A DNA stretch of 64,000 bases from Protopterus annectens (lineage: Eukaryota > Chordata > Ceratodontiformes > Protopteridae). The position numbers were made by a program, and so were the translations under genes. The notes under the pieces were generated by a model that did no database searches, was not told the origin of the DNA, and saw nothing but the letters and a program-made list of their open reading frames with translations. The DNA is taken from the NCBI RefSeq assembly GCF_019279795.1, contig NC_056733.1, positions 1,423,577,552 to 1,423,641,551 of the forward strand. Direction: 5' to 3'. Numbering within the stretch: position 1 is the stretch's first letter; every line of letters starts with the position of its first letter. Shown one piece after another: positions 44,650 to 57,639 of this stretch.

Positions 44650-46160
44650 ACCCCTTCAGCACATTATGTGCCAGTATAATTACCAAAACATGGCTTATGT
44701 GTAATGAAAACACTCTCTCTCTCCCTGGATTTAGAATGCATCAATCATTCAGGACCTCTAGGAGTACCCCAAATTCATCAGCAATCCCACTACCTCATGT
44801 TTGACACAGCATGACTCAAACCTACAGTGCCTACAAATTCTAGTATCAATAAGCAGATCCAATCCTCATATTACTGCTAACTATAGATCACCTTCTATGT
44901 TTCCTGCAGACCACAATCAATACATAAACAAGATGAAGAACACATCTATTAAATCCAAGACAATTATCCTAGGTGATTTCAACCACCAATATCTCATACA
45001 ACCAATAACAAATATGCACAGCAGCTCTGACATATTGTTAATGCCAGCACCCTGGATCAAATTGATACCCACTTCACTACAGGAGCAAATCTACTAAACC
45101 TCGACATTACAGCCATCACTACTTGATTATTTCATTTAAAGGTCTACCCCGCCATGATCATGTCAAGCCATCCAGACATTACTTTCCCCAGAAGAACAAA
45201 ACCCACATCCCCCTGTAATCTTACTGTGCTCTACAGTTTACCGATATTACCATTCAGAGGCCCAAGGAAATTCATTAGCTCTATCCAACTGACAACCTTA
45301 TAACCAAGACTGCTATTTTAACACTGACCTCTACTCTTACCAGAATTTTAACACTTAGGCATGTGTGCCCCTCCATATACATTATGGCTTCATTCCTCTC
45401 ATTATTAAAAAGAAAGACAGAAAACGGACATCTTAGCTCTTTGCAGACTAGTTTAACATCAAAAGCTGTAAAAGCTAGTTATGAATTAAATACTGCCACC
45501 CCCTCTAAGAATAGCCTTAAGTTTTTTTTTAAATTCTGTAAGATATCTTACACATAAGAGACAAAATGTCATTCAGCTGCTCACAAATGGTGATGTGCAC
45601 TAAGACCCCGAATATATAATTGCAGACAAGTTCAATTTTAATTTTTCCTTAGTCTTTCCATGAAACCGCCTCTCTGATATTCTGTATATAAAATGTGCCC
45701 CAAACTCAACATCCAACAAATTATAGCTACATTTCCTAAAACAAGAAATAACTCTCTAGGCGCTAACAACATACAATATCGTGTTCTATTTAGCTCTAAA
45801 CATTATCTTACTAAAGCCCTCCTTAAACCACTTGACCTTAGACGCCCTTAAGGGGGGTATGTACCAGAGATCTGAAGAGAAGACATTGTGGTGTTCCTTT
45901 AAGGAGGAGGTGCTATTAGTGACCTTGGAAACTACAGACTAGTCTTCCAGTGTTATTTCTGTGGTCAAGGAATACAGTCAATTCAGATGGATAACCAACA
46001 ACAGGGGCAATCTGCAATCACGCAATCCAAATCAGTTTGATTTTATTTTAGACAGATCTTGCCTATGTGACATTGTGGATTTTTTTTCAAAAAGGTTACT
46101 GATTCCCAGGACAATGGCCAGTCTTGTCCACACCGCCTGCCTGGATCTGGATGTCTGAAT
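44650..46160 (+). mobile_element. CR1-like LINE 5' part, plus strand (CR1-h)
   Basis: The plus strand reads SRSNPHITANYRSPSMFPADH and TIILGDFNHQ (44845-44990), the catalytic end of an APE-type endonuclease. A linker follows, then DLGNYRLVFQ (~45920), LQSRNPNQFDFILDRSCLCD (~46010-46070) and VHTACLDLDV (~46130), the first RT motifs. It matches the protein of the minus-strand CR1 copies (e.g. PTQFGFVKGRSC at ~55170) and stops before the catalytic palm. Confidence 0.65.
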
Positions 46161-47040
46161 AAAGCAAGTGAGGAAAAATAAAATTATTTAACCAGCATTA
46201 TCCATCTACACACATACCAGTGAGGTAGGAGACCATGGTATTTCATGTGAAATAAAAAAAACGTACTGAACTTGTTTTCCTTACTAAAATGTTAGCTCTT
46301 AACCATTACTGACCATTTCTTTACATGGCAAAATCATCTGATGAACACACTTTCATTCAAAAACACTGGGCTGCAAAATGTGGGCTGAGCTCCTGAAAAA
46401 AATGGATAACGAAAGGGCTATACGAAACTTTAAATTCCAGAAAATCAGTCACAAGTGCAAAGAAAGGAAAGCAGAAGTCATCAAAACTTGCTGAAACATT
46501 ATTTAAAATGTTTGCTCATGGGCAAAGCACCTTTCTTAGCCCCCACTATAGCTGTCTATGCTTTCACATATGCTGTAACTTATATATACCAACACTGAGA
46601 TCACTATACCTCAGAGTAAGGGGGACACTACAAGTTACATTAATTTCAACAACACTACACACACAATTGTAATAGGTTATCTCAGGCACACTCAAGTCCC
46701 CGCTCACCAGGCTGAGACAAAGGAGAGAGGTCACGGTGAGCAGCCTGTCGGGCTAGGATCGCCACATAACACAAGCACTCAGGGTCTCCCAAGGCAAGTA
46801 CAAATATGACTCAGACAAGCGATTGTTGCTTTAGGGGGCGGCTTACCCTGTCACCCTGGGCTTTCAGATATTTGCAGAAAGTCTAAATCTCAAGATGCAC
46901 GAGCCGAAACTCGAGTGGCGCATGGGTCCCTCTCCATGGGTCCATAAAGGTGGTGCCTCAACGGTAAGCCCCCCCCCCGCCCCACAAAGCTGGTAAGCTT
47001 GGCTATGGAAAGGATCAAAAGGATCAAGATGGACCTCATA
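46161..47040. other. Unassigned intron sequence
   Basis: The GC-richer part (46690-46990) contains C-runs (46970-46979) and short open frames without homology. Confidence 0.4.
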
Positions 47041-47044
47041 TAAT

Positions 47045-47330
47045 AATATTGGGGACCTACAGACACTGGATCCTGTTGGCTTTGTTAAGGGCAGATCCTG
47101 ATCCTTATCCCTGGCTGATTTCTTTGAAACAACAGTCAAGGCCATTGATGATGGAAGGTGGTGGTCACAGCACACCCCACCTGGACCAAAAAGCCTTTGA
47201 TATAATACCCCCCCACGGGCAATATAGATAAGCAGTGTATATCCCCTTTTTTGGCAAAAAAGTAAGCCACAAATTACCACATAGGTGGTAATCCATTAAA
47301 TACACAAGAAGTAATTAGGGACCCTATGAA
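47045..47330 (+). mobile_element. CR1-like LINE fragment, plus strand (internal deletion)
   Basis: It reads DPVGFVKGRS (~47065), LADFFETTVKAIDDG (~47115) and KAFDIIPPHG (~47190). After a jump comes ATNYHIGGNPLNTQEVIRD (~47265-47320). These blocks are about 500 codons' worth of the CR1 RT collapsed by deletion. Confidence 0.65.
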
Positions 47331-49184
47331 AACAATAATCCCACATTGTGACTAATGTTCTCAGTCATGACTGTCAGGCATTCAAATAGCATCCTAGTGA
47401 AATATATGCAACAAACTAGAGAGAGTAAATAAACAACGAAGATGTGTCTTAACAATAAAGGACTTTTTCAGCCTTCTAGATGGCAAATGTAAACTGGGAA
47501 AAGTCTTGAAGGGAGTGTAAAATGAGAGAATACTGGAAAAGCTGATTTGGAAGGTCAGGCTTTCATCAGAAAATGAAGGCCTCAAAGGAAATACAGACAT
47601 AGTGAAGAAAGCAGCAGGTGCCACACTGCAGACTGGGATTCTTGAAATGGAGTCAGGATGGGAAAATAAGCATTAGCTATGGGACTTCAATAGAGTTTTA
47701 ATTTGTTGTACAGAAAAAAAGCAATACAGAAAATGGAAGGGGATGGTAAAAGCAGAGGATCTACAAGTACATTTTAAGGGTAGAGTACAAATAAGTATGA
47801 TAACAGAAGAGGAAATGCTGCACTTACAAACGTCTGGCTAAAATATAGGATGGAGGGATGGAAGAAGGCGTGTAAAAATGACAAGTTGCTACAGCTGTGC
47901 AGAACATCTCAGTTTTGATAAAGGGCTAGTGGAGATGAGTGGGCGGCTTCATACAGCTGGGCAGAAAAACATTTAAGCTCCAGCTAGAAACTGAGGCACT
48001 GAAAGCAGGTAGGAGGGAGAGTGAGGAAGCCAAAGAGAAACCATGTTAACAGAATGGGAGGTACAAGGCAGCTTAAATGGGGTGTGTAATCAAGTAATAG
48101 AAGTAAAGTGAAGTGCTAAGGAGTGACAAAGGAACAGAGGTCACACCATCTGCCATCTTAAACTGCTGTTGGCATTCTGGTGAGCATTCATCAAGGCTAT
48201 CTATACAGCTTGTCCTGCGACTCTTAGGGGGTTGCCATTATACAGCAACATAGTCACTTTGGTGGTGCCTTTACATAGGGGGAAACCCATGAATACCCAC
48301 CTGTAGAGTGTGTGATCCTGAATAACTAACTTCTGCTGCTTCATATCTTCCATGAAAGTGGAGGAGAACTTCTTCCGTAGAACTACCGGACATAAGACTG
48401 CAGGAAGAAGCTATAAGGACACTCAACTATACTATAATCTCTGAAAAACAAACAAAAAGAATTCTGGGAAGTAAGGGGGCAGTCTGAGGTCCTGAACACA
48501 AATGCACTAGTAAAAGCAGGAGTAAGGACACAAACAGTGAATGCCTTTGCCAGTTTACTCTGATACAATCTTATTACTGCACCACAGCAAATCCAGTCAA
48601 TGGGAACCAATGGCTATAGGAGGCCTCTACTTCAAACAGGGCTGTATGCCATGTTACAGAAAAAGCTGGTAGAGAGGATGCGCAATGTGGATTCTCATCT
48701 AGTTTAGTCAGTGCACAGAAAACACACAGTTAGAGAAGAGAATTATGGGTGGGAGAGAGCTGTCTACTGAAAAGGTAAGTAATTAGCAGAGTGGCACAAA
48801 TATCAGTAACAGCATTTTACTGTAGGGTAAATGAAAAATAGGATTCCTATGTTTGCTTATAATAAAACCAATGCAGTAGTCATAGATGGGTGAATAAGCC
48901 TTCAATGACATTTGGAAATGGTTAGCACAATGGGTAGACAGAAGGGGGCTATAGATTTCTTTAAAGTAATAGAAAATTACACAGCTTGCAGGAGATGCAG
49001 ATGTTAATACAAAATACAAACTTGAGGTGAATGTAAGGAAAATGATGATCTCCGACTGGCCATCATCCCAAAAATCAGTCATATAACACAATGTAAGCAA
49101 ATGTGGTGAACAGAAGTAGGACTGTGCATCTGTTTGTGAGGTGATGGCATGGGGATGGAGGCAATGAAAACATCGGATCATAGG
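47331..49184. other. Intron, nothing recognised
   Basis: No coding homology or clear repeat. It may be host intron. Confidence 0.45.
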
Positions 49185-50870
49185 AGGTTACTAGGCTAAT
49201 GGCCCTAGGGCCCTTACAAGCCTAGAAAAGAGATTATCCCCCAAAAAAAACATCAGTCAGCACCTGTCTCCTCTGTCAATGAGGGACACATGTGGAACCA
49301 TTGACAAATTTGTGGTTTCCCATCCACTCATCAAAGTTGTGCTTGAAGAGGGTCAGCGAGGTAATGACATGTATAGAAAGTCTATTCCAGAGATGGGGCA
49401 ACCTCTGGGAGACAAACCTGTCTCTCCGGCAAGTTTTGTTGATGTCACACAGTAGATTTAGGCCTATTGAGTGGGTATTGCATGAGGAGTTAGACTTATG
49501 GATATGAAGCATCTCTAGTAGGGCAGGGTCCAATATTGCCTTGTAGGCAAGACACAGGTCACCTCTGAGCAATCTGTATGATACCGAGTAGAGTGATAGT
49601 GATTTCGGCCTGTCCACATAGGACAGGTGTTAGAGGCAATGGATTCCCTTTGTGAGGTATTTCTGTGACCTTTCCAGTTGGTGCAGGTGTTTGGAGAGGT
49701 ACATACCAAATGTGGCATTATACTCAATTATAGGTCTAATGAGGGAGGAGTACAGAGAGACAATAATCTCCTTTTTTCTGGATGCAATCCCTTTACTTAT
49801 GAGATGAACCGAGTAAAAGGCTTTTCTGACTACTGCCATCACATAATGGCTGAATGTGAGATTGTTGTCAAACTGAGTACCCAGGTCTCTCACCACAGGT
49901 TGAGTGCTTAGGGGGTTGCCATTGATGTGGTAATCAGCAGGTGCTGTGTTTTTTTCTGAATGGTATGATAATGCATTTTTTTGCATTTAACTTAAGGCCA
50001 TGACTTTGGCATCAGTTATCTGTAGCTGTGAGACCCTCTTGCAGTATGTTAATATAATTTGGAGAGTCAATGACAGCACCCAACTTACAGTCATCCGCAA
50101 ACTTGGTCAGCCACATGCCCTTTGTCTTTACCTGGACCTTTGAGAAGTAGATGCCAAACAGTAAGGGTCCCAGGATAGATCCCTGGGGAACGCCACTAGT
50201 GACAGGTCTGCTGTCAGATGTGGTGACACCTATTTTGACCTTGTGGGTCCTGTCAGCCAGCTGGCCACACATCTGACAAGATACGGATTAATACTAAGTT
50301 GTGTTAACTTTTTGATAATGCCAGAGTGGGGCATTGTGTCAAAGGCCTTGGCCAGGTCAAGGTAAGCTGTATGTACTTGACTTTCCCTCATCCAGGGCCT
50401 TGGTGACAGTTTAAGAAGTCAACTAGGTTCAATACGCATGATCTCCCCCTCACAAATCCAAACTGGGTGGGGTCAAGTGCCTGGAGATTGTGTGTGTCGT
50501 TGTTTATGAGATCCATAATAATAGGCTCCATGGCTTTACAGATCAGACTTGTCAAGCTAATGGGGCAACAGTTTCCCGGGTCAGTAGTGGCACCACCTTT
50601 GTGCAAGGGGATGACAATGGCAGTTCTCCACTCTGCTGGAATGAAGCCTGTAACTAGGCTGTGGTTAAACAGGGTGCTCAATGATGAAGCTAGTTCTTGC
50701 TGGAGATGGTGCAGAATACAGCTTGTGATACTATCAGGTCCCATGTCACTTTTATACAATACATGGCAACATTTATAGAAACCTTCCAGAGATGATGACA
50801 TCAAGTTAGATTCTACACAGATAAGGGGTAATGCTGATGTTTGAAGAAAGTACGCACGAGGTGCCAAGAT
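49185..50870 (-). mobile_element. CR1-like LINE, 5'-truncated (CR1-e)
   Basis: Left end: CR1 tail (GGTTACTAGGCTAATGGCCC). The minus strand codes IPAEWRTAIVIPLHKGGATT, DPGNCCPISLTSL, DPTQFGFVRGRSCVLNLVDF (50388-50867) and TSGVPQGSILGPLLFGIYFS, KFADDCKLGAVIDSP (RT catalytic ADD, ~50100). VRDLGTQFDNNLTFSHY, LYSSLIRPIIEYNATFGMYL and RDRFVSQRLPHLWNRL (~49400) follow. Several frameshifts; endonuclease absent. Confidence 0.85.
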
Positions 50871-51178
50871 ACAGGCAGACTTATAAAACCATCAGAATAA
50901 CCACATATGACAAAATGAGTGCATCATAAAAGTGTAAAGCAATTCACAAACTTACAAAAATGAATTCTAGTGGCTGTAAGTCTCTAAAAAAGTATAGATC
51001 ACCATGCAACTGAATATCTCCCAGAAGGGTCCCTTCTGCTGCATCTTTAAAGAAATGCTTCAAATATACAATGCAGTAAACTTTTAATGTAAACAGAGAT
51101 TACCATTAGCATTAATTAAGTCCAAACTACACAGACTAATTATGCAGTAGATACCATTAGAGCACACAAAATCATTAC

Positions 51179-51811
51179 CTTTCACTTTGTGGCGACTTGC
51201 ACAATGCTGTATCTGGTGACAGTTGGATACACTCTACTGAAATATCTGCATTCTGCTTTTCTGTGCTAACAGAAACATTGCTAGTGAAGACATCATCTTC
51301 TATGGTTAAACCAGGGGATAGTAAAGGCCCAGGAGATCTAGGGCTCATTGTGAAAGACAACAGATAACTTTCTGTTGACAAAGATTCAGATGATGACTTT
51401 TTGGAATCTAGCAGAGTTCTCTTAAGCTCAGGATACCTTTTATGTAACTCAGCTTTTCTGTTCCATGCATCCTTCTCATTTGGGTTTGTAGTACTGTCAA
51501 TATTTACTTTAGGCCAGTCTTCTCTGTATGAAGAAGACCTTGGATGGATGACCTCAGCATCACTTTGATTCCTTCTATGGTTGAACTGAAATTTCTGTAT
51601 TTCATCCCCCAACTGATGACATGTCTTAGTATCCAGTTTGTTTGAGAGGTCAGTCTGCACCATGCTGTTGCTCATCACTGGCCTTATTTTCTCTAATATG
51701 ACATAATTGTCCATGGAATTAACCCTGGGATGGTCTCCACTGGTCTCTTGACTTTCAGTTGTATTTTTTGAAGACGTTTCTCTTCCTACACTTTCATCAT
51801 ATATTTGGCCA
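51179..51811 (-). CDS. SHROOM-family: SHROOM-family exon, first exon in window
   Basis: This 633-base exon runs from 51811 to 51179, with acceptor TTTTACTCTTACAG and donor AAAG|GTAATG. Its first base completes a split codon and it ends in phase 2. Joined to the next exon across 20.8 kb of intron it gives an uninterrupted frame. The peptide has 210 full codons. It is hydrophilic, rich in Ser, Asn, Asp and Glu, with short motifs such as SYREDWPKVN, KRYPELKRTLLDSKKSSSES and SFTMSPRSPGPLLSPG. I do not recognise a domain; it is assigned to the SHROOM gene by phase, strand and lack of other genes. SHROOM proteins have long disordered regions before ASD2, which fits. No start codon context is claimed. 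Confidence 0.7.
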
Positions 51812-53077
51812 CTGTAAGAGTAAAACAGTACACTGGAGATTAAAAATATAATAGTTTAATGTGCTTTTTATAATTACTTAAAATTTACTTTTGCACTATA
51901 TCTAATGAAAATGTATTACATTTTCCTGCATAAAAATATCTGCTACATATATGAATATAACATGAGAGCATATGTAGTCAACTGTTCTGCAGATAAGAAT
52001 TAGATTAAGTGTACAGATATATCTGGCATTCAAAAACAGAGTAACGATTCCACTCAGTGTAAATGGCGTTTCAAAGGTTTGCCTTTACCTTACGATAATT
52101 AGTTGGTAGAGGGGACAGAAGGCATCTTGTCTGCCCAAATGTTGCAGCTAGCCTAACGTACCTTACTTCCACTTTTTCTATACACCTCTTGAAGAATAAG
52201 CTATTTTCAAGACCATCATGTCTCGGCTTATATCATCTATTTCAGTCAAGTAATTCCAATGCCAACTTCCCTGTCTCTCTCTGGAAAGTATTCCCTCATA
52301 AGAAGATTAACTGTGTTCCTTTTATCTATCAGTCATACCTCCATATGCCTACCTTGTCCTCCTTTACCATGGTAACCCTATCACATTTACTCCTAATTGT
52401 ACTGTGTACTTGTATCGTATCACCACATATAAAGATCAGTATAAATAACAATAAAGCAGCATAAACACTTCTGGGCACAGTATTTATTTAAAATGGAGTA
52501 TCCAAAAATATTTTTGTTGTTTTATTGCCTATATCAAATTCACATCTTATCTCCATCTGTGTTTAAAAAAAAAAAGTCCTGTTTACTTAGCCTTTCATCG
52601 TGTTTGATATTCTCTGTCACAGGCCTTTTGGGTGACAGACAGATAGGGGCTTGAATCCCACCCACTACAGACCAACAGAAAACAAGAAGACAGAGGCTAT
52701 GGTACTTAAATCTATTCCACTGCCCACAAATGAATTTTCTGAATCTAAAATCTGATGGTCACCAAGGATATAGTCTCTTTAGTCATACCACTGGTACTAA
52801 AGGTCACCAAGGATATAGTCTCTTTAGTCATACCACTGGTACTAAAGAAAAGAAATTATGGAAAAAGCACACAGTTAAGAATCACTGAACAACTCCCTAA
52901 ATGCACCACGGCCACAAGAACATGCAGAAAACCTTTGCCCTGAGTATGGGTGCATGCCATCAGCACCCAAGAACAGGCTTCATACTGAACACCACATTTA
53001 GCAGCATCTTTGGTCCAGCTTGACAGACTTATTTTCTCATCACTCTATCAGGCTTCCATGCTTTCCATAGGTTCACA
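51812..53077. other. Intron, nothing recognised except a tandem duplication
   Basis: AT-rich, with the 45-bp duplication at 52757-52846. No coding homology seen. Confidence 0.5.
52757..52846. repeat. Perfect 45-bp tandem duplication
   Basis: Two identical 45-base units starting GGTCACCAAGGATATAG lie head to tail (52757-52801 and 52802-52846). No mismatch, so recent or an assembly artefact. Confidence 0.9.
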
Positions 53078-53315
53078 GGTTCATAGCGGTTTACTACGCT
53101 AACCACCACAACGGCCTTTTTAAGCCTAGCCATGCATCCCAAATCTCTGACAAGTTCTGGTACCCTTGAAAAGTGTAAGCAGGGTCTTGGGAGGTGAACT
53201 ATTTACAGGCTGCTTGTGTCCATTAGAGCCATAGGTGCCAAGCCAGGGATGAATTTGGTGTTCCCCATCCCACCGTCCAAATTACAGTTGAATTGGATTA
53301 TGGAGGAACTCCATG
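53078..53315 (-). mobile_element. Diverged CR1-like 3' tail (CR1-f)
   Basis: Starts with CATAGGTTCACAGGTTCATAG, two 8-base tail units. Then CTACGCTAACCACC, AAGCCTAGCCA and a CCAAATTACAGTTGAA stretch follow the CR1 tail order with more divergence than the other copies. A related subfamily. Confidence 0.6.
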
Positions 53316-53852
53316 CACACCTGCCCACAGTAACTGTGCTCTAAATAAACTCTCACGTTTAAACATACATATATCTCCAAATCTCCAGTGAAAGCCAAGG
53401 TAGTAAACTGCCACAAAACTAATTTACATTACTGGGGAACTTCCCAGTTACTGTTCATTCTTGACTATTCAGACAATTATAAACAGAAATGTTAATGTGT
53501 GGCACAGCAGGCAGGCTACTTAGAGATGGACATCAGCAGCCTGTCACCACTTAGCATGATCAAATAATAAATAAGTAAATCAGACAATTAACCACCAGAT
53601 CTTAAAAGTGAATAAATTAAAAAAAACTTTACTTAATAAAGAACGGGTTAAGAAACAACATTTAAACATGCAGATAAATATAAATCTGGACACAGAAAAC
53701 ATAAAATAACTTGGAACAAATAAATTACAAGAAAAGCATCTGTTTTTAGCTAAACATTTTCTTAGCTATCTTTTAAATAAAATAATTACTATGCCTGGAC
53801 AGAATGTCTAGAAGACCTCACAAGCAGGGGATTAAACACAGAAACAAACGTG

Positions 53853-55670
53853 TAGGTTCATAGGTTCATACTAGGCTATCTACCCTAGAGCATTTATAAA
53901 CCTAGCCAGAATGTGTTTGGCTTTCGCCACCCATTTTAAATTTATTTTGCTATGCCCTTTTTCAAGATTAGTATACTGTGCCTCTGTCTACAGTGACACA
54001 GAAGTGATACCTGGGGTAAACCTACGATCTCCCATCCACTCATAAAGATTCCTCTTGAAGAGAGTCAATGAGGGACTCTGCCTAACCTGGACTGGGATTT
54101 TATTCCAGAGTGAAGGGAGCCTCTGGGTTATGAATCTGTCCCTCCAGCATGTCCTATTTATTTCAGTGCTGAGGTTCAAGTCTCTCGAGCGCATAGCTCG
54201 ATGGGATTTGGATTTTCTGAGGTGCAGCATTGTCCATTAATTCCGGGTTGGACATGGCTTTATACGTCAGGCACAGATCGCCTCTGAATAGGCAGTATGC
54301 CACTGAGTAGAGCTGAGTTTCTTTAACCGGGCAGCATATGGCATCTGTTTGAGCCCTTTGATCCTCTTGGTGAGGTACTTTTGGGGTCTTTCCAGTTGCT
54401 GCAGGTGTCTGGTAAGGTACATCCCAAAAGGGGCATTGTACTCAATTATGGGCCTGATGAGGGATGAGTAAAGAGGCACGATGACCTCCCCTGATCTAGA
54501 TGTGAATCCCTTCATGATTAGGTGGGCTATATAAAATGTTTTTCTAACCACTTTGGCCACGTGGTTGTCAAATGAGAGATTGCTATCAACTTGGGTCCCC
54601 AGGTCCCTAATTACTTCTTCTGTACTTAATGGATTACCACCTATGTGGTAATTTGTGGGCACTTTGTTTTTGCCAAAGGGGATGACTATACACTATTTGG
54701 CATTTAGCTTGAGGCCATGGCTCTGGCACCAGTTGTCTGTTTCTATGAGGCCCTTTTGGGGATGCTTGTGTCAGCTGGAGAGTCTATTATGGCGCCCAGT
54801 TTGCAGTCATCTGCAAACTTGGTCAGCCACAGTCCTTCCATGTTGGCCTGTACCTCCAAGAAATATATACCGAATAAGAGAGTTCCCAGGACTGAGCCTT
54901 GTGGGACACCACTTGTAACTGGTTTGGAGTCTGACATGGCTCCAGCAATTCTAACCATGTGGGTTCTGTCCTTGAGCCAGTTTGCAATCCATCTAGTGAC
55001 ATAGGGGTTTATATTTAAGCTGGTGAGCTTATCTATAATGCCTGAGTGGGGTATTGTATCGAAGGCTTTTGCGAGGTCCAGGTAGGCTGTGTGGACCACC
55101 TTCCCCTCGTCAATGGCCTTGGTGACTGTTTCAAAGAAATCAACCAGGTTTTAAGAGGCAGGATCTGCCCTTAACAAAGCCGAACTGGGTAGGATCCACT
55201 GTCTGTAGGTCCTCAATATCTTTATTTATGAGGTCCATGATGATCCTTTCCATAGCTTTGCAGACCAAGCTAGTCAGGCTTATGGGGCAATAGTTTCCAG
55301 GATCCGTTGAGGCACCACCTTTATGGAGATGGACCACTGTTGCTGTACGCCACTCTTTGGGCACATATCCTGTAGTAAGGCTGAGATTGAACAGTAGTTT
55401 TATGTTTGGGTTTAGCTCTTCTTGGAGTTCATGTAGCACGCAGTCCAGGACACCGTCTGGTCCCATTGATGCTGTGTTTTTTGCTTTGGAGAGGGTGGCT
55501 CTTACCTGAGCATCTGAGATGTCAGGGGGGGCAGCACTCTGCTGGGATAGATATTTGCCCTTTTGGTGAGGGGGGGGGGGAGAAGTTTGCAATGAACCTG
55601 TCAGCTAGGATGTTGGCAATGTCTGTGTGGGTCTGTATATCACAAGCTCATGGACAGCACTCTCCTGTTT
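53853..55670 (-). mobile_element. CR1-like LINE, best-preserved copy (CR1-g)
   Basis: The left end TAGGTTCATAGGTTCATACT holds two 8-base tail repeats. The minus strand reads, from right, ATLSKAKNTASMGPDGVLDC, VPKEWRTATVVHLHKGGAST and DPTQFGFVKGRSCLL (55140-55592). Next are VHTAYLDLAKAFDTIPHSGI, VPQGSVLGTLLFGIYF and KFADDCKLGAIIDSP (RT active site, 54743-55099). Then IRDLGTQVDSNLSFDNHVA, IRPIIEYNAPFGMYLTRHLQ (54267-54662) and RDRFITQRLPSLWNKIPVQV (~54120). Four frames, so inactive. The endonuclease is missing. Confidence 0.85.
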
Positions 55671-56119
55671 TTAACTCTCTAAATGTCCTGCTGTTTAGCT
55701 ACTTGGCTTCTTCATTATACATACATAAATGCAACAGATGTACTTAAATAGGAGTTTGACATTTACATGTCAATGAATTTGTTTTCCTGCTCTTGGCCAG
55801 CTATCTTCTTACAATATCCTCTAATTGCATTTTTACAGTTTTGACTTCCTGGCATGGGAATACTCACCAATTTTATAACCAGATGTCAGAAAAAAAAAGT
55901 CTCTCTCTTCACGTCTGTTATGCAATTCACATCCTGTGTATAATTGTTCTGCTAATCAGTTGTTCTGTTGCAGTTACAAACTTATACATTACACAGAAAG
56001 GTCATAGGTCCTCACCTCTTTCCATGCTACACAGAAAGATGGATACTGCCGCTCAAATCTCATATTTCTAGTTTACTTGCTGCAGGATTTAGAAGGCTTA
56101 AATGTAGCTAACATACACA
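55671..56119. other. Intron, nothing recognised
   Basis: Between CR1-g and a degenerate LINE. No homology seen. Confidence 0.4.
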
Positions 56120-57510
56120 TTACATTCTGAAAAAGAAAACAGTTTTATTCTCACACATCACATTCTCTAGTCTCATTGCCATCCCACTTGCCTTCTGTAA
56201 AGTTTCCAGCATGACAGTTTTATAATCCATAAAGGCATCCAGAAATGCATATTCTAGCTGTAATCTAACCAGTGCCTGGTAAAAGAAAATCCATTCTTTC
56301 ACCAACACCTGCTTTACCTGTTTCAAGGTCACAGGCAAGATGAAGCCTATCCATGATTTGTAAACGAATACATACAAGCTGCCGTCCATGCAATCTTCTT
56401 CTCCTTTTTCTGGCTTTTCGCGGTTAGGGGTTGCCACATCGGAAATCCGGTCCGCTAATGATTGGCAGCAGATTTTCACGAACGCCGACGTTCAACCTTC
56501 AACGAAGGCACGCCCATTTATGCATGTCTTTTGAACGCCCACCCAACCATGGGGAGGACATGCAGACTCCACACAGAAGGCACTCCCCGCTCCCCAGTCG
56601 AGAATCGAACGGGAGAACCTCTTGCTGCTATGCAACAACGCTACTGCTGCACCACCGCGGATGATCAAAATTTGGTATGGAGATAAAAACGTCTGTAGTC
56701 TTTGAAGCAGTAGTCCTGAAAATTAGATACAGAGTTCCCAGTGTCTTTTTGTAAATAGTCAAGCATGAATATTAAAGGACATTAACTCAGTGTCAATTAC
56801 CAGGATATTTTTATAACAACAAACATGATTGATAAGGCAATGGCTGATGGAATACTGATTTTCCTAAATGTGCTCATTATATAGGTATGGCATTTTTTAT
56901 GTTAAAATTCAATGCAGCTGCCTTGGGAACAAGATACCAGCTTGACATTTTGGGTTTGTATTAAAAAGTGTCCACACAAATGTACAGTATAGGTGCTTTG
57001 GTAACATACGAAAACTTACAACAAATTATTGGTTCTAGCACAAGTTATACTAACATGAACAGGTTAAACAAAACTGGCCCCAAGTCAGACCATTAATGTA
57101 CATCAGAAGTACGGGCTTTTAAAGTAGCAAAACTGTTTTGATTGCAACCATAACTAGCAGTATCCGAGACCACGTATAAATTCAGCTGGTGACCAAGAAT
57201 TAATATGACAAGCCTTGAGCTGAGTAGGTAATGTGAACTATGGGGAAGTTCATCTGCCTCAGTTACACAGGTATACAATTGGCAGACTAGACAAAAGCAG
57301 GAGCAGTAACATAGCCATGCTGGTTTAATTCTAGAAGTAACATCAAAATTATCTTCTGAAACACTGTACTGAAAAATGCAGGTCAAGTTAACAGATTGAC
57401 AAAACCCAAGGTTACTTACATTACTCCCTTTAAAGACTGGAGTTATAACAGATGCTTTCCAAACTTCTTGTACAAAGCCTACTTGTAGCATTTTTGGACC
57501 AATATAGATA
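56120..57510 (-). mobile_element. Degenerate non-LTR retrotransposon, second CR1/jockey-like family
   Basis: The right end (57380-57491) reads VQEVWKASVITPVFKGS, an RT start motif. The left end (56130-56300) reads YQALVRLQLEYAF, LETLQKASGMAMRLENVM, like the thumb 'LVRPQLEYA...VQ..A' of CR1-group RTs. The middle (56662-57370) is not readable. A SINE interrupts it at 56404-56661. Could also be two unrelated fragments. Confidence 0.35.
56404..56661 (-). mobile_element. tRNA-headed SINE with RTE-type tail
   Basis: On the minus strand: GCGGTGGTGCAGCAGTAGCG (box A-like), CGTTCGATTCTCGA (box B-like), CTTCTGTGTGGAGTCTGCAT, GGGCGTGCCTTCGTTGAAGG, then ATTAGCGGACCGGATTTCC and CCCCTAACCGCGAAAAGCC. It matches the SINE at 16351-16576 over most of its length, with an extra central part. 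The tail is that of the RTE at 32263. Confidence 0.8.
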
Positions 57511-57639
57511 CAACTACATACAGACTTTGCATTTATTTATTTTTCTTTAAGAAATGCATCAGGCATGCCATGTCCTCATATGTCATAAAACGTATTTCCT
57601 CAAACATCTCTTGAGCTAATATAATTGAAATGACAATGG

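Noticed and set aside
46864..47280. 138-codon minus-strand ORF
   Set aside because: Its right half is the antisense of a plus-strand CR1 RT fragment; no independent support.
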